A stretch of 64,000 bases of DNA from Anaerotruncus colihominis (GCA_025146135.1 CP102255.1:2108001-2172000); one strand, 5' to 3'. Counted from the first letter of the stretch, positions 51,883-61,639 are shown. Notes: a model not told the origin generated them from the sequence alone. Program-made: numbers and translations.

Positions 51883-52683
51883 ATGAGCAAGTGGAGCGAC
51901 ATTAAAATGTACGACCTGAGCATCCCGATCGGTATCCTGACCCCGCCGTGGCCGACCTATGAGCCGATGCAGATGAAATTCTTCAAACGCCTTGCGCCCA
52001 ACGGTGCCAACGGCCAGTTGGTTACGCATTCCAACCATGTCGGCACGCATCTGGACGGCCCTCTGCATTTCGACACCGCCGGCCGTGATATCGCGTCCCT
52101 CGAGCTGACAAAGCTGTGTGCTCCGGGCGTCGTGGTTGATATCTCCGATATGGGCCAGGATTTCGGTATCTACACGCCGAAGGATCTGATGGACCGCGCT
52201 GAAATCCGCAAAGGCGACATCCTGATCATCAACACCGGTTATCACAAATACGGCTTTGACCAGCCGACTGCTGATGAGCGCCGCTATATGTTGCGCCATC
52301 CTGGCCCGTCAATGGACTTTGTACAATGGATCCGCGATATGGAAATCAAGTGGATCGGCGTCGACTGCGGCTCCGCCGACCATCCGATGAACACAAAGAT
52401 CCGTGATTGGGAGCCGATGGAGGCTGAAGCCTGCGACAAGATCTTCATGGAGCGTTACGGCAAACACCTCAATGAGATTTATGAGTGGCCGAAGAACTAT
52501 CAGGCCATGCATATCCAGTTGTTCTGCCAGCCGTATGAGGCGATCCACGCGGAGTGCTTGGGCGGCGAAATTGACAAGTTGAGCAACCAACGCTGCGTTA
52601 TCGGCTGTTTCCCCTGGAAATTCACAGAGGGCGAGAGCTGCATCAGCCGTATTGTTGCCTTCACCGGCTTCGAGGACGCGTAA
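51883..52683 (+). CDS. Cyclase-family metal-dependent hydrolase (PF04199)
   Basis: A 266-residue protein of the kynurenine formamidase/isatin hydrolase group. SNHVGTHLDGPLHF is the family's HxGTHxDxPxH metal site (about residues 48-61). GVDCGSADHP and a later His complete the site. Family members hydrolyse amides, including ring opening of isatin. ATG 51883 follows GAAGGAGG. In the last position of the ureide operon it may open a cyclic ureide or imide (inference). Confidence 0.85.
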   Translation: MSKWSDIKMYDLSIPIGILTPPWPTYEPMQMKFFKRLAPNGANGQLVTHSNHVGTHLDGPLHFDTAGRDIASLELTKLCAPGVVVDISDMGQDFGIYTPKDLMDRAEIRKGDILIINTGYHKYGFDQPTADERRYMLRHPGPSMDFVQWIRDMEIKWIGVDCGSADHPMNTKIRDWEPMEAEACDKIFMERYGKHLNEIYEWPKNYQAMHIQLFCQPYEAIHAECLGGEIDKLSNQRCVIGCFPWKFTEGESCISRIVAFTGFEDA

Positions 52684-52740
52684 AAATCTGCATTCCCCAT
52701 ATTGTCCATATAGAGAAACATCTTCCTCACACATGGGAAG

Positions 52741-52768
52741 GCCGCCTGCATTCGTGCGGGCGGCTTTT
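52741..52768 (+). terminator. Terminator of the pucR-all-cyclase operon
   Basis: A 10-bp stem (52741-52750 with 52755-52764, one T-G wobble) closed by a TTCG tetraloop and followed by TTTT. Confidence 0.85.
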
Positions 52769-52791
52769 CCATTTCAAAGTACAAAACTTCT

Positions 52792-52819
52792 TTGCTTTCG
52801 ACAAAAAACATGGTATACT
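52792..52819 (+). promoter_or_regulatory. Promoter of the AIM24-family gene
   Basis: TTGCTT at 52792-52797 and TATACT at 52814-52819, spacer 16. Confidence 0.5.
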
Positions 52820-52870
52820 GAACCTATGAACAATCCAAATGGAACGTGTATAAAAGAAAGGGGCAGATTC

Positions 52871-53551
52871 ATGCGATACGAAATTCAGGGCGAGCCGCTT
52901 CCGGTTGTTGTCTGTGAATTGCAGCCAGGTGAAAAAATGATCACCGAGCGCGGCTCCATGAGCTGGATGACATCAAACATGCAGATGGAAACGACCTCAA
53001 ACGGCGGCGTGGGCAAGGCGCTTGGACGTATGTTTTCTGGCGAGGCTCTGTTCCAGAATATTTACACTGCGGTGGGCAGCTCCGGCATCATTGCGTTTGC
53101 TTCCAGTTTCCCCGGCTCCATCCGTGCGGTTGAGATATCGCCAAATAACGAATTGATTGTTCAAAAATCGGGATTTCTGGCCTCTGAGTCAGGCGTCGAG
53201 CTTTCGATCTTTTTCCAGAAAAAGCTCGGTTCCGGCTTCTTCGGCGGCGAGGGCTTTATTATGCAGCGCCTGTCCGGCAAAGGGATGGCTTTTGTAGAAA
53301 TTGATGGTTACGCTGTAGAATATGACCTTGATCCCGGTGAAAAGCTCGTGGTTGATACAGGCTATCTCGCTGCGATGAGCGGCTCGTGTTCCATCGATAT
53401 CCAGACTGTCCCAGGAATTAAAAACAAGCTGTTTGGCGGAGAAGGATTTTTTAACACAGTTGTCACCGGTCCGGGCAAGGTCATTTTACAGACTATGCCC
53501 ATCAGTACAGTGGCTGGCGCTTTGCGCCCCTTCTTCCCTACTACAAAATAA
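52871..53551 (+). CDS. AIM24/TIGR00266-family protein
   Basis: A 226-residue all-beta protein. ITERGSMSWMTSNMQMET and the repeated GFFGGEGFIMQRLSGKG / LFGGEGFFNTVVTGPG motifs are typical of the TIGR00266 (AIM24) family. The function is unknown. ATG 52871 follows AAAGGGG. Monocistronic, with its own promoter and terminator. Confidence 0.85.
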   Translation: MRYEIQGEPLPVVVCELQPGEKMITERGSMSWMTSNMQMETTSNGGVGKALGRMFSGEALFQNIYTAVGSSGIIAFASSFPGSIRAVEISPNNELIVQKSGFLASESGVELSIFFQKKLGSGFFGGEGFIMQRLSGKGMAFVEIDGYAVEYDLDPGEKLVVDTGYLAAMSGSCSIDIQTVPGIKNKLFGGEGFFNTVVTGPGKVILQTMPISTVAGALRPFFPTTK

Positions 53552-53566
53552 ATTGAGAATACCAAA

Positions 53567-53604
53567 AAGAAAGCCTTCAGCGCATCATCGCTGAGGGCTT
53601 TCTT
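53567..53604. terminator. Terminator after the AIM24-family gene
   Basis: A 16-bp stem with one wobble (53567-53582 with 53589-53604), with A-rich and T-rich ends. Confidence 0.8.
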
Positions 53605-53700
53605 CCCATTGTATTACAATCGAACCGGCTGTTAAGGCGGCAACAGGCTGCGCCCGCATAATGCCCAGTCCATCTTGGTGATTAAATCAACGCAAAACGT

Positions 53701-54645
53701 TTATTTGATCACATTCTGAGGTTTTCCTGCGAGCCATTTTTCCAGGTTGTCGCATACGATCACCGCGCGCTTATACAGCGCCTCCTTTGTTGCAAATGCA
53801 ACATGAGGCGTCGCAATCAGATTCGGCGCATAGAACAACGGATGCTCCGGATCGATCGGCGGTTCGATCTCAAAAACATCGACGCCTGCGCCCGCGATCA
53901 CGCCTTCCTTAAGCGCCTGTGCAAGCGCCTGACTGTCAACAACAGGACCTCGCGCCGTATTGATCAGCACAGCATTCGGCTTCATCAGTTTTAATTGGTC
54001 ATATCCGATCAATCCGCGGGTCGCATCTGTAAGCGGGACATGCAGAGAAACGATATCGCTGTTTGCCAACAACTCCTCCATTGAAACATAGGTCAACCCT
54101 GATTCAGGCTTTTTTGTACGGCTGTATGCCAGCACCTCACATCCAAACGCCTGTGCAATCTTTGCCACGCGCATACCGATGGCTCCGGTTCCCACAACGC
54201 CGAATTTTTTCCCCTCAAGCTCATAACCAACCAGACCATCCTTTGTACCGCAGGTACGCACTACACGGTCACATGAAAGGATGTTGCGATATAGCGCAAT
54301 TAAAAGTCCGAACACCAAGTCCGCTACTGCGGCCGTTGAATAACCGGCGCAGTTGCAGACAGTAATCCCCCGCTCACGGCAGGCGTCCATTGCGACATGG
54401 TCTACACCCGTAAACGCGACCAAAATCAATTTCAGGGAATCGCACTGTTCGATCACCTCCCGCTTAAAAGGCAGGTTGGAGAGAATTACGATGTCCGCGT
54501 CGCGGCTGCGCTCTACAAGTACGGCGCTATCCAATATGCGCGTATCATAATATGCAATCTCCAGATTCCCGCCCCCAGCGCGCTCGCACATTTTGAGCAG
54601 CTTATCTTTCTCAACGCCAAGCGGTTCGAGGATCGATAATTTCAT
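53701..54645 (-). CDS. D-isomer-specific 2-hydroxyacid dehydrogenase
   Basis: A 314-residue NAD(P)-dependent dehydrogenase. VVGTGAIGMRVAKIAQAFG is the Rossmann motif. The catalytic Arg (NTARGPVVD), Glu (FEIEPP) and His (TPHVAFATKE) are present. It resembles glycerate/hydroxypyruvate reductases (HprA type); the substrate is not certain. ATG 54645 follows AGGAGG. It stands alone. Confidence 0.88.
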   Translation of the reverse strand: MKLSILEPLGVEKDKLLKMCERAGGGNLEIAYYDTRILDSAVLVERSRDADIVILSNLPFKREVIEQCDSLKLILVAFTGVDHVAMDACRERGITVCNCAGYSTAAVADLVFGLLIALYRNILSCDRVVRTCGTKDGLVGYELEGKKFGVVGTGAIGMRVAKIAQAFGCEVLAYSRTKKPESGLTYVSMEELLANSDIVSLHVPLTDATRGLIGYDQLKLMKPNAVLINTARGPVVDSQALAQALKEGVIAGAGVDVFEIEPPIDPEHPLFYAPNLIATPHVAFATKEALYKRAVIVCDNLEKWLAGKPQNVIK

Positions 54646-54735
54646 AAAAACAGCCTCCTATTTTGTCGATACGTGATCTCATTTCAATATAGCACATTTT
54701 TCCTGAAATTGCACGATCTTTTTGACGAAGGCTTA

Positions 54736-56076
54736 TCAACGATTCCCAGGCAAGGTCACAGTGCACACTGTACCTTTCCCCAACTCACTTTTATATACAA
54801 TCACCCCTGAATGAAGCTCGACAATGCGCCGTACAATAGAAAGACCAAGTCCGTTTCCTTCACGCGCACGAGAGTTGTCACCCTGATAAAATTTTTCAAA
54901 AACGCGTTTTTGAGTCTCCGGCGACATACCGACGCCGTCATCAGAGATCTCCACACGGGCGCCGCCCTCCGGTGTGCCACGCAGCTTGATCCCCACGTTT
55001 CCGCCAGGGTCTGTAAATTTGATCGCATTGGAGAGCAGATTCAGCCAGAGCTGCTGAAGCAATTCAATATCTCCTCGATAATCGATCCGATCAAGCTGGA
55101 TATCCAATTCGACGGGTTTTGTGCTCCACTGTCCTTCCAAAAGTAAAATGCAGCGCCGCAATTGTTCATCCAGCGAAAAATTTATGACATTTTCTGCCGC
55201 GCTTTGATTTTCCAGGCGGGATAGTCGCAGCAAATTCGACGACAAGCTGGACATGCGTTCCGTTTCATCAGCAATCAGCCCCATATATTTTCTGAATTTT
55301 GCTTCATTCAGCTTCTCAAACGGCGTCGCTGTCAAGAGCTTTACGCTTCCGCGAATCGCGGAAACTGGCGTTTTGAACTCGTGCGAAACGCTGCTGACAA
55401 AATCCTTCCGCAAATATTCAATATTTCGAAGCTCCCCAACCATCCAGTTAAAATTCTGTACGACGACGCCCATCTCGTCACGGCCGCGGTAATCGACGCG
55501 CACCTCAAAATCGCCGCGCGCGACATGCCTGATCGCTGCATTCAATTCGCGCAATGGACGTGTGGAATGGCGAACTGCCAAAAACACGCCCGCGCTCGCG
55601 ATGCCGGCGCAGATGATCAACGTCTGCAAAACCAACAGATGAATCCATCTGGCACGCATGGAATCGGTTTTTGCAGACAACCAGATATATCCGTCGGCTG
55701 TACGAAAAACACCGGCAATTCCATTGCTTTCAAGCCTGGTCAATCTCGTTTGATTCAGCTCTAAAGGCGTATCGAGCCGAAATCCAGCCGGAAGGGCTTC
55801 TTCTGTTTTTGCCAGCCCGATTGAATCTACCCTCGGCTGGAGCAAATCAATCACTTCATTTACAGGCATATTCGACCGTTCCATTACACTGGTTAGAAAA
55901 TCAGTTATCGACTGAAGCTGTTCCTCCGCAGCGTGGCGTACCTGCCCCCATACGCTCATAAACATGATCATATAAGTGATCGCACATGCAATGAACACGA
56001 TAACGAACAGAGTAACCATATACTTAAACTGGAGCGAATGAAGCCATCTGAGTCTCTGCGAACAAGTTTGTTTCAT
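54736..56076 (-). CDS. Sensor histidine kinase
   Basis: A 446-residue membrane kinase: helices at about 15-37 and 145-165 around a short external domain, a HAMP domain (about 165-220), a HisKA box SSVSHEFKTPVSAIRG with the phospho-His, and an ATPase domain with N box (LLSNAIKFTDPGG), DDGVGM and GLGLSI. It overlaps the response regulator stop by 4 bases. It lies divergently from the RND pump genes, so it probably controls them. Confidence 0.92.
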   Translation of the reverse strand: MKQTCSQRLRWLHSLQFKYMVTLFVIVFIACAITYMIMFMSVWGQVRHAAEEQLQSITDFLTSVMERSNMPVNEVIDLLQPRVDSIGLAKTEEALPAGFRLDTPLELNQTRLTRLESNGIAGVFRTADGYIWLSAKTDSMRARWIHLLVLQTLIICAGIASAGVFLAVRHSTRPLRELNAAIRHVARGDFEVRVDYRGRDEMGVVVQNFNWMVGELRNIEYLRKDFVSSVSHEFKTPVSAIRGSVKLLTATPFEKLNEAKFRKYMGLIADETERMSSLSSNLLRLSRLENQSAAENVINFSLDEQLRRCILLLEGQWSTKPVELDIQLDRIDYRGDIELLQQLWLNLLSNAIKFTDPGGNVGIKLRGTPEGGARVEISDDGVGMSPETQKRVFEKFYQGDNSRAREGNGLGLSIVRRIVELHSGVIVYKSELGKGTVCTVTLPGNR

Positions 56077-56747
56077 ATCAGTTTCTCCGCACGGTATCCC
56101 AGCCCGCGCACTGTCACAATCTTAAACTGCGAAAAGCCGCCGAATTTTTCGCGCAGGCGTTTGATATGTACATCGACTGTCCGCTCGTCGGCATCGGAAT
56201 CAAGCCCCCATATATCATCCATCAACTGCTGCCGTGTAAAGGTTTTTCCTGGTGTATTTAGCAGTTTGAACAAAAGTTGGAACTCTTTTTTAGGCAGTAC
56301 ATCCGTACCTTGCTCCGTAGTAACGGAAAGAGCATCATAATCAAGCTTTATCCCACCAATTTCCAGTGTGTGGCCGCTGGCAATCTGGGCACGGCGCAGA
56401 AGTGCGCTGACACGCCACAGCAACTCCTCAAAATCAATCGGCTTTACCATATAATCATCTGTGCCCGCTAAAAAGCCCATATGCTTGTCCTCGAGCGTCT
56501 CGCGCGCAGTCACCATGATCACGGGCAGGTCAAATCCCGCCTCCCGAAGCTCCCTTGTCAGCCCGTAACCGTCAAGCTCCGGCATCATAATGTCGCAAAT
56601 CATCAGATCAATATGCGAGCGTTCTATCTGAATAAGAGCTTCCGCGCCATCTTTTGCACGGTACACCTGGTAGCCATTATCCGACAAAAAATCGCTCATC
56701 AACTCACGCAGGCTGTAATCATCCTCCGCAACCAATATACTGAACAT
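56073..56747 (-). CDS. OmpR-family response regulator
   Basis: A 224-residue regulator: receiver domain with the phospho-Asp in LMICDIMMPELDGYG, and a winged-helix domain ending in IVTVRGLGYRAEKLI. The start is ATG 56747 behind GGGGGGCGGG. First gene of the two-component operon, divergent from the adaptor/RND genes. Confidence 0.92.
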   Translation of the reverse strand: MFSILVAEDDYSLRELMSDFLSDNGYQVYRAKDGAEALIQIERSHIDLMICDIMMPELDGYGLTRELREAGFDLPVIMVTARETLEDKHMGFLAGTDDYMVKPIDFEELLWRVSALLRRAQIASGHTLEIGGIKLDYDALSVTTEQGTDVLPKKEFQLLFKLLNTPGKTFTRQQLMDDIWGLDSDADERTVDVHIKRLREKFGGFSQFKIVTVRGLGYRAEKLI

Positions 56748-56841
56748 TTCCCGCCCCCCTATCATACCTTTATGCGTATTATATCGAAGCTTTATGAATA
56801 AATGATTAATTTTCCAGTCTTCCCTGCTGAACCTCGGGCTT

Positions 56842-56875
56842 AGTTCAAAAAAAGTTCATATAAACACGATATGAT
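56842..56875 (+). promoter_or_regulatory. Candidate response-regulator site and -10 box before the RND operon
   Basis: Two direct repeats AGTTCA at 56842-56847 and 56853-56858, 11 bases apart centre to centre, as for OmpR-type regulators. They cover the -35 region of a -10 box TATGAT at 56870-56875. This fits activation of the pump by the adjacent two-component system. Confidence 0.45.
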
Positions 56876-56922
56876 TAACACGTTGTATTTTTGGATAATC
56901 TTACATATTGGAGGTAACACCA

Positions 56923-58488
56923 TTGGAAAAAACGTCCAAATTTTATGGCAGACGTTTATTGGCCTGCCTGTTAGCTGCTATGATCTTATTGTCCGCAGCC
57001 GGTTGCCAGACCAAAGTTGAGCAAGCAACCGCGCCGGTGCAGGATGAAAGCATTGCGGTTGAAACGCAGACGCCCCAAATCGGCGATTTGGCCCTTACGA
57101 CAGAGTTTATCGGTACCATCGAGCCGGATGAACAGGTCAGTGTGATACCGAAAGTGGGCGGAACGGTCTTACATACATATGCCGAGGTCGGGCAGACCGT
57201 CAAAAAGGGCGACCTGCTGTTTGAAATAGACGACAGTGACGCGGCCCTTGCTTACAGAATGGCTCAGGCAGGTTATGAGCAGCGTATGATTTCCGCTGAT
57301 ACAACGCTTGGCAGCGGATATGAATCAAGAGTTCTAGCGGCAAAAGCGCAGGTGGATGCTGCGCAGCAGAACCTGAACAATACCCGCCTGAAGCTGAAAG
57401 ATTACAACGACGGCTATGACGACAGTTTGATTATGGCTGAAAAGCGCCGCGATGAAGCCGAACAAAAAATGAAGGCCGCGGAAGAAGCGTATAAAAATTA
57501 TACAGGCGACGACCAAAAGGAAAAAGAAGAACTGTACAAAGCCTGGACTCAGGCAGAAAGTGATTACAGCATGTACCGCTCCGCTGTCAACGATCTGGAG
57601 GACAGCGAGGACAGCGAGGCGCGCGATCTGCGTAACGCATACAAGAACGCGCAGACAAACTATGAGCAGGCGCTCAACAACTATAACCTTTTGCTTGGCG
57701 GTTCTCTGGAGGATACACAGCGAGCCATGGAGGCCGATTTGAAATCCGCGGAGCTTTCGTTGGAGCAAAGCGCGTCTACACTGGATAAATACAAGATTTA
57801 TGCCCCGATCGATGGCGTCATCGAGCAAAAGAATATTTCGGAACAGTCGCTTGCTTCGCCAAGCTCTGTAGCATATACGCTCTCGAACAAATCCACCATT
57901 ATGACGACCTTCTATGTTCCGTCGGGCGCTGTCGAACAAATGGCTGTGGGAGATTCTGTGACTATTGAAAATGGTCAGAAAAGTTATACCGGCAGCATCG
58001 CAGAGATCGGGACAATGGTTGATCCGCAAACCGGTTTGTTTAAGGTAAAGGCACAGATCAACTCCGACGACGGGATGCTTCAGACCGGTTTATCCGTCAA
58101 GGTCACTGCCACCACGGGCAAGGCGCAGCAAAGCCTTCTGCTCCCACAGGAAAACATTTATTATGAGGACGGGGAGGCTTATGTTTATCTCAATGTGGAT
58201 GGTACGGCTGTACGCACGCCGATTGTAACAGGTCTTTCCAATGAGGAAACGGTAGAGGTTCTCTCCGGTTTGACTTCGAGCGATCAGGTCATCGTCTCCT
58301 GGAATGCAAATCTGACCGATGGAGCCAAGGTGCGCGGCACAAATGAAACCGTATCGCCGCAGGAGCCTGCGTCTGAGTCAGCGGCGTCTGCCGCTGACGA
58401 TTCTCCCGCTTCACAGACAGGCACATCCGCGTCTGATCCCTCCGCCGTTGTCCCGTCACAAAGCGCGGAAGCTTCCTCGGAGGGGTAA
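56923..58488 (+). CDS. RND efflux membrane fusion lipoprotein (HlyD/AcrA-like)
   Basis: A 521-residue adaptor. The signal peptide ends in a lipobox with Cys28 (LLSAAGC). It has a lipoyl-like strand (VGGTVLHTYAEVGQTVKKGD), a long coiled-coil hairpin rich in Glu/Lys/Gln (about 110-280), a second lipoyl half (YKIYAPIDGVIEQKNI) and a C-terminal Ser/Ala/Pro-rich tail (about 470-521). TTG 56923 lies 7 bases after GGAGGT. It serves the RND pump next door; no TolC is expected in a single-membrane cell. Confidence 0.88.
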   Translation: MEKTSKFYGRRLLACLLAAMILLSAAGCQTKVEQATAPVQDESIAVETQTPQIGDLALTTEFIGTIEPDEQVSVIPKVGGTVLHTYAEVGQTVKKGDLLFEIDDSDAALAYRMAQAGYEQRMISADTTLGSGYESRVLAAKAQVDAAQQNLNNTRLKLKDYNDGYDDSLIMAEKRRDEAEQKMKAAEEAYKNYTGDDQKEKEELYKAWTQAESDYSMYRSAVNDLEDSEDSEARDLRNAYKNAQTNYEQALNNYNLLLGGSLEDTQRAMEADLKSAELSLEQSASTLDKYKIYAPIDGVIEQKNISEQSLASPSSVAYTLSNKSTIMTTFYVPSGAVEQMAVGDSVTIENGQKSYTGSIAEIGTMVDPQTGLFKVKAQINSDDGMLQTGLSVKVTATTGKAQQSLLLPQENIYYEDGEAYVYLNVDGTAVRTPIVTGLSNEETVEVLSGLTSSDQVIVSWNANLTDGAKVRGTNETVSPQEPASESAASAADDSPASQTGTSASDPSAVVPSQSAEASSEG

Positions 58489-58494
58489 CGCCAT

Positions 58495-61400
58495 ATGAAT
58501 CTGACAAAGCTTGTACTAAAACGCCCCGTCTCGATGGTTATGATCATCCTGGCGTTGATTGTATTTGGTTTCTCGGCGATCACAGGCGCTCCGCTTGAGC
58601 TGATGCCCGAGATGGAAATGCCGGTTCTGCTTGTTATGACGACATATCCTGGCGCCGGTCCCCAGGAGGTCGAGGACCTCGTTACCAGCCAGTTGGAGTC
58701 CTCTGTATCCACGCTTAACGGTATCAAAACGATCCAATCTGTGTCGCAGGACAGCGTCTCTTTGATGGTTCTTCAGCTTGAATACGGCACCAATATGGAT
58801 GTCGCGCACATGGATTTGCAGGAAAAGCTGAATATGTACAGCGGCGCCCTGCCGGACGATGCGCAGGATCCAATCATCATTGAGATGGATCTGAATTCGA
58901 TGAGCGCAATTACGCTGTCCGCGCGCGCCACTGGAGATATCGATCTGCTTTCTTATATCGATGAGGAGATTAAGCCGGAGTTTGAAAAGCTTGGCGGCGT
59001 CGCATCGGTCGATGTTTCCGGCGGACAGGAAAATTATATCAGCGTTGAGCTTGATGAGCAGCGCCTTAAACAATATGGCCTGGATATGAGCACGATTGTC
59101 AGTTTCATCGGTGCTGCTGATTTTTCAATCCCGGTCGGCGACATTGACCGCGGCGATCAAAGCCTGTCGTTGCGCGGCGGCGTCAGCTATGATACCGTCG
59201 AGAGTCTCGGAAATATTCCGATCACGCTGCGTTCCGGTCAGGTAATCCATCTGTCCGATGTCGCACATATCTACGACGCAACTGCTGACGCAGATTCTAT
59301 CAGCCGGTATAATGGCAATGAAACCGTCAGTCTCGGCATTAAAAAGCGTCAGAGCGCAGGTACCATCGAGGTTACAGAAGCTGTCGTCAAAACAATGGAA
59401 CAGATCAACGCGCGCAATATGGGCGTCGAATTGTCCGTTATCAATGATACGAGCGACAGTATCCGCAGTTCGGTCAACAGTGTTATCAAAACACTGATTT
59501 CCGCTATCATCCTCTGTATGATCGTACTGTTTATCTTCTTCGGCGACTGGAAAGCTTCTCTAATCGTTGGCAGTTCTATCCCTGTTTCCGTATTGACAAC
59601 GCTGATCCTGATGAACGCCTTTGGATTTTCTTTCAATATTGTTTCATTGGGCGGCCTTGTCATCGGCGTCGGTATGATGGTAGATAACTCAATCGTGGTT
59701 CTGGAAAGCTGCTTCCAAAGGCGGGAACGCAATTTGACTTTCCGTGACGCAGCCATCGAAGGCGCGCGGATTGTTACCTCGTCCGTCGCAGCGTCTACGC
59801 TTACGACCGTCGTGGTATTCCTGCCCATAAGCATTATGGAGGGACTTTCCGGACAGATGTTCCGTCAGCTTGGCTTTACAATTGTCTTTTCCCTGACCGC
59901 TTCGCTGATCTCGGCGCTTACCATTGTTCCACTCCTGTTTTACCGGCTCGCGCCAAAGGAGAAGGAGGATTCCCATGTCAACCGTGTCCTGAATAAGATA
60001 ACGATTGCATACGGAAATTTCCTGAAAAAAACGTTCAGGCATAAGCTGCTTGTAGTGCTTATCTCAGTCGGACTGCTTGTCGGGTCATTTATGCTTCTTC
60101 CGTTCATTCATTTTCAGCTCATGCCGGATATTGACCAGGGTACCATTTCGATTTCCGTAGAGACAAAGCCAGGCCTCAAGCTGGAAAAAGTGGATGCGCT
60201 TATGACGCAATTGGAATCCATGGTTCAAGAGTCCACCGACGTTGAACGCTATTACTTGACTGCCGGCGGCGGCGCAATGACCAGCACTGGAAACGAAAGC
60301 GGTTCTCTGACTGTTTATCTGAAAGCAGACCGTGAACGCAGCACAAACGAGTGGATCGATGAATGGCGCGAACAGACAAAGGATATTCCCAACTGTGATA
60401 TCAGCATCAGCGCACAGAGCATGATGAGCTTTTCTTCCGGAGGATCTGTCGATGTTAACCTCCAGGGCAACGATCTCGATTTGCTGCGTGAAGCGTCAAA
60501 GGACGTTGAAGCAGTGATGGGACAGAATCCCAATATTGTCCGCGTATCCTCAACCCTCACTTCGGGCAATCCACAGGCTGAGATTGTTGTCGACCCCATT
60601 AAGGCGACTGCGGTCGGCATGACGCCTCAGCAGGTGGTTGGAACCGTATACAACATGGTATCCGGTACCTCTCCGGCCACTATGGACCGCGATGGACGTG
60701 AATATGACATTCGCATCGAGTTTCCCAAGGAACGTTTCCAAACGGTATCTGATCTCTCCGGGTTGATTTTGACTTCTCCAAGCGGCAAACAGGTCCCGCT
60801 GCTAGATATCGCATCAATCGAATATTCCAACGCTCCGCAAAGCATCCAGCGTAAAAACAATCAATACATTGTCACAATCAGCGGTCAGCCTACGACAGCC
60901 TCGGCTCTGACAGCCGGCGAAGAAATTAAACAGGCGGTCGCAGAGCTTGAACTGCCAGAAGGCGTGGCTGTCACACAGAATCAAGCCGATGAACAGATGA
61001 TGGAGGAGTTTGGCGCATTATTCGGTGCGATTGCAACGGCTGTCTTCCTCGTTTTTATGGTCATGGCCATGCAATTTGAATCGTGCAGATTCTCAATCAT
61101 CGTTATGATTTGTATTCCATTCTCTCTGATTGGTTCGTTTGGCTTGATGCTGTTGTCGGGTGTTACAATGAGTATGCCGTCCTTGATTGGATTTTTGATG
61201 CTTGTTGGTACAGTTATCAATAACGGTATCCTGTTTATCGATACGGCAAACCAATACCGATCCAGTATGGACGCCGAAACGGCTCTTGTCTATGCCGGCC
61301 GCAGCCGTCTGCGTCCGATTCTGATGACGACCCTGACAACGGTTTTATCAATGATTCCGATGGGCCTTGGAATCGGCGAAGGTTCCGAGGCTATGCAGGG

Positions 61401-61578
61401 AATGGCAGTTGTAATCATCGGCGGTTTGACAGCTTCCACCATTCTGACGCTTCTCCTGCTGCCGACCTTCTATCTGCTGTTCCGCGGACGGCCGCATAAG
61501 GAATATAAAAAAGAGGAGGACACCAAGAACGGAAATACCCATCCCGATCTTTCCCAGGAAGAACTGATTACACAATAA
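58495..61578 (+). CDS. RND-family efflux pump permease
   Basis: A 1027-residue AcrB-family pump, normal length. An N-terminal helix, a large porter domain (about 35-320), a helix cluster (about 330-530) with GGLVIGVGMMVDNSIVVLES, which holds the proton-relay Asp, then a second porter domain and helix cluster (VGTVINNGILFIDTAN). The start is 6 bases after the adaptor stop. It probably exports amphiphilic compounds. Full-length AcrB types are less common in Firmicutes than in Gram-negatives. Confidence 0.92.
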   Translation: MNLTKLVLKRPVSMVMIILALIVFGFSAITGAPLELMPEMEMPVLLVMTTYPGAGPQEVEDLVTSQLESSVSTLNGIKTIQSVSQDSVSLMVLQLEYGTNMDVAHMDLQEKLNMYSGALPDDAQDPIIIEMDLNSMSAITLSARATGDIDLLSYIDEEIKPEFEKLGGVASVDVSGGQENYISVELDEQRLKQYGLDMSTIVSFIGAADFSIPVGDIDRGDQSLSLRGGVSYDTVESLGNIPITLRSGQVIHLSDVAHIYDATADADSISRYNGNETVSLGIKKRQSAGTIEVTEAVVKTMEQINARNMGVELSVINDTSDSIRSSVNSVIKTLISAIILCMIVLFIFFGDWKASLIVGSSIPVSVLTTLILMNAFGFSFNIVSLGGLVIGVGMMVDNSIVVLESCFQRRERNLTFRDAAIEGARIVTSSVAASTLTTVVVFLPISIMEGLSGQMFRQLGFTIVFSLTASLISALTIVPLLFYRLAPKEKEDSHVNRVLNKITIAYGNFLKKTFRHKLLVVLISVGLLVGSFMLLPFIHFQLMPDIDQGTISISVETKPGLKLEKVDALMTQLESMVQESTDVERYYLTAGGGAMTSTGNESGSLTVYLKADRERSTNEWIDEWREQTKDIPNCDISISAQSMMSFSSGGSVDVNLQGNDLDLLREASKDVEAVMGQNPNIVRVSSTLTSGNPQAEIVVDPIKATAVGMTPQQVVGTVYNMVSGTSPATMDRDGREYDIRIEFPKERFQTVSDLSGLILTSPSGKQVPLLDIASIEYSNAPQSIQRKNNQYIVTISGQPTTASALTAGEEIKQAVAELELPEGVAVTQNQADEQMMEEFGALFGAIATAVFLVFMVMAMQFESCRFSIIVMICIPFSLIGSFGLMLLSGVTMSMPSLIGFLMLVGTVINNGILFIDTANQYRSSMDAETALVYAGRSRLRPILMTTLTTVLSMIPMGLGIGEGSEAMQGMAVVIIGGLTASTILTLLLLPTFYLLFRGRPHKEYKKEEDTKNGNTHPDLSQEELITQ

Positions 61579-61597
61579 CAGCACCCCTGTCCCCAAA

Positions 61598-61639
61598 AGC
61601 AGAAGGAGGGCCGCGCTCAGACGCGGCCCTCCTTCTGCT
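61598..61639 (+). terminator. Terminator of the RND operon
   Basis: A perfect 18-bp stem (61598-61615 with 61622-61639) with a 6-base loop, followed by CTTTG. Confidence 0.85.
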
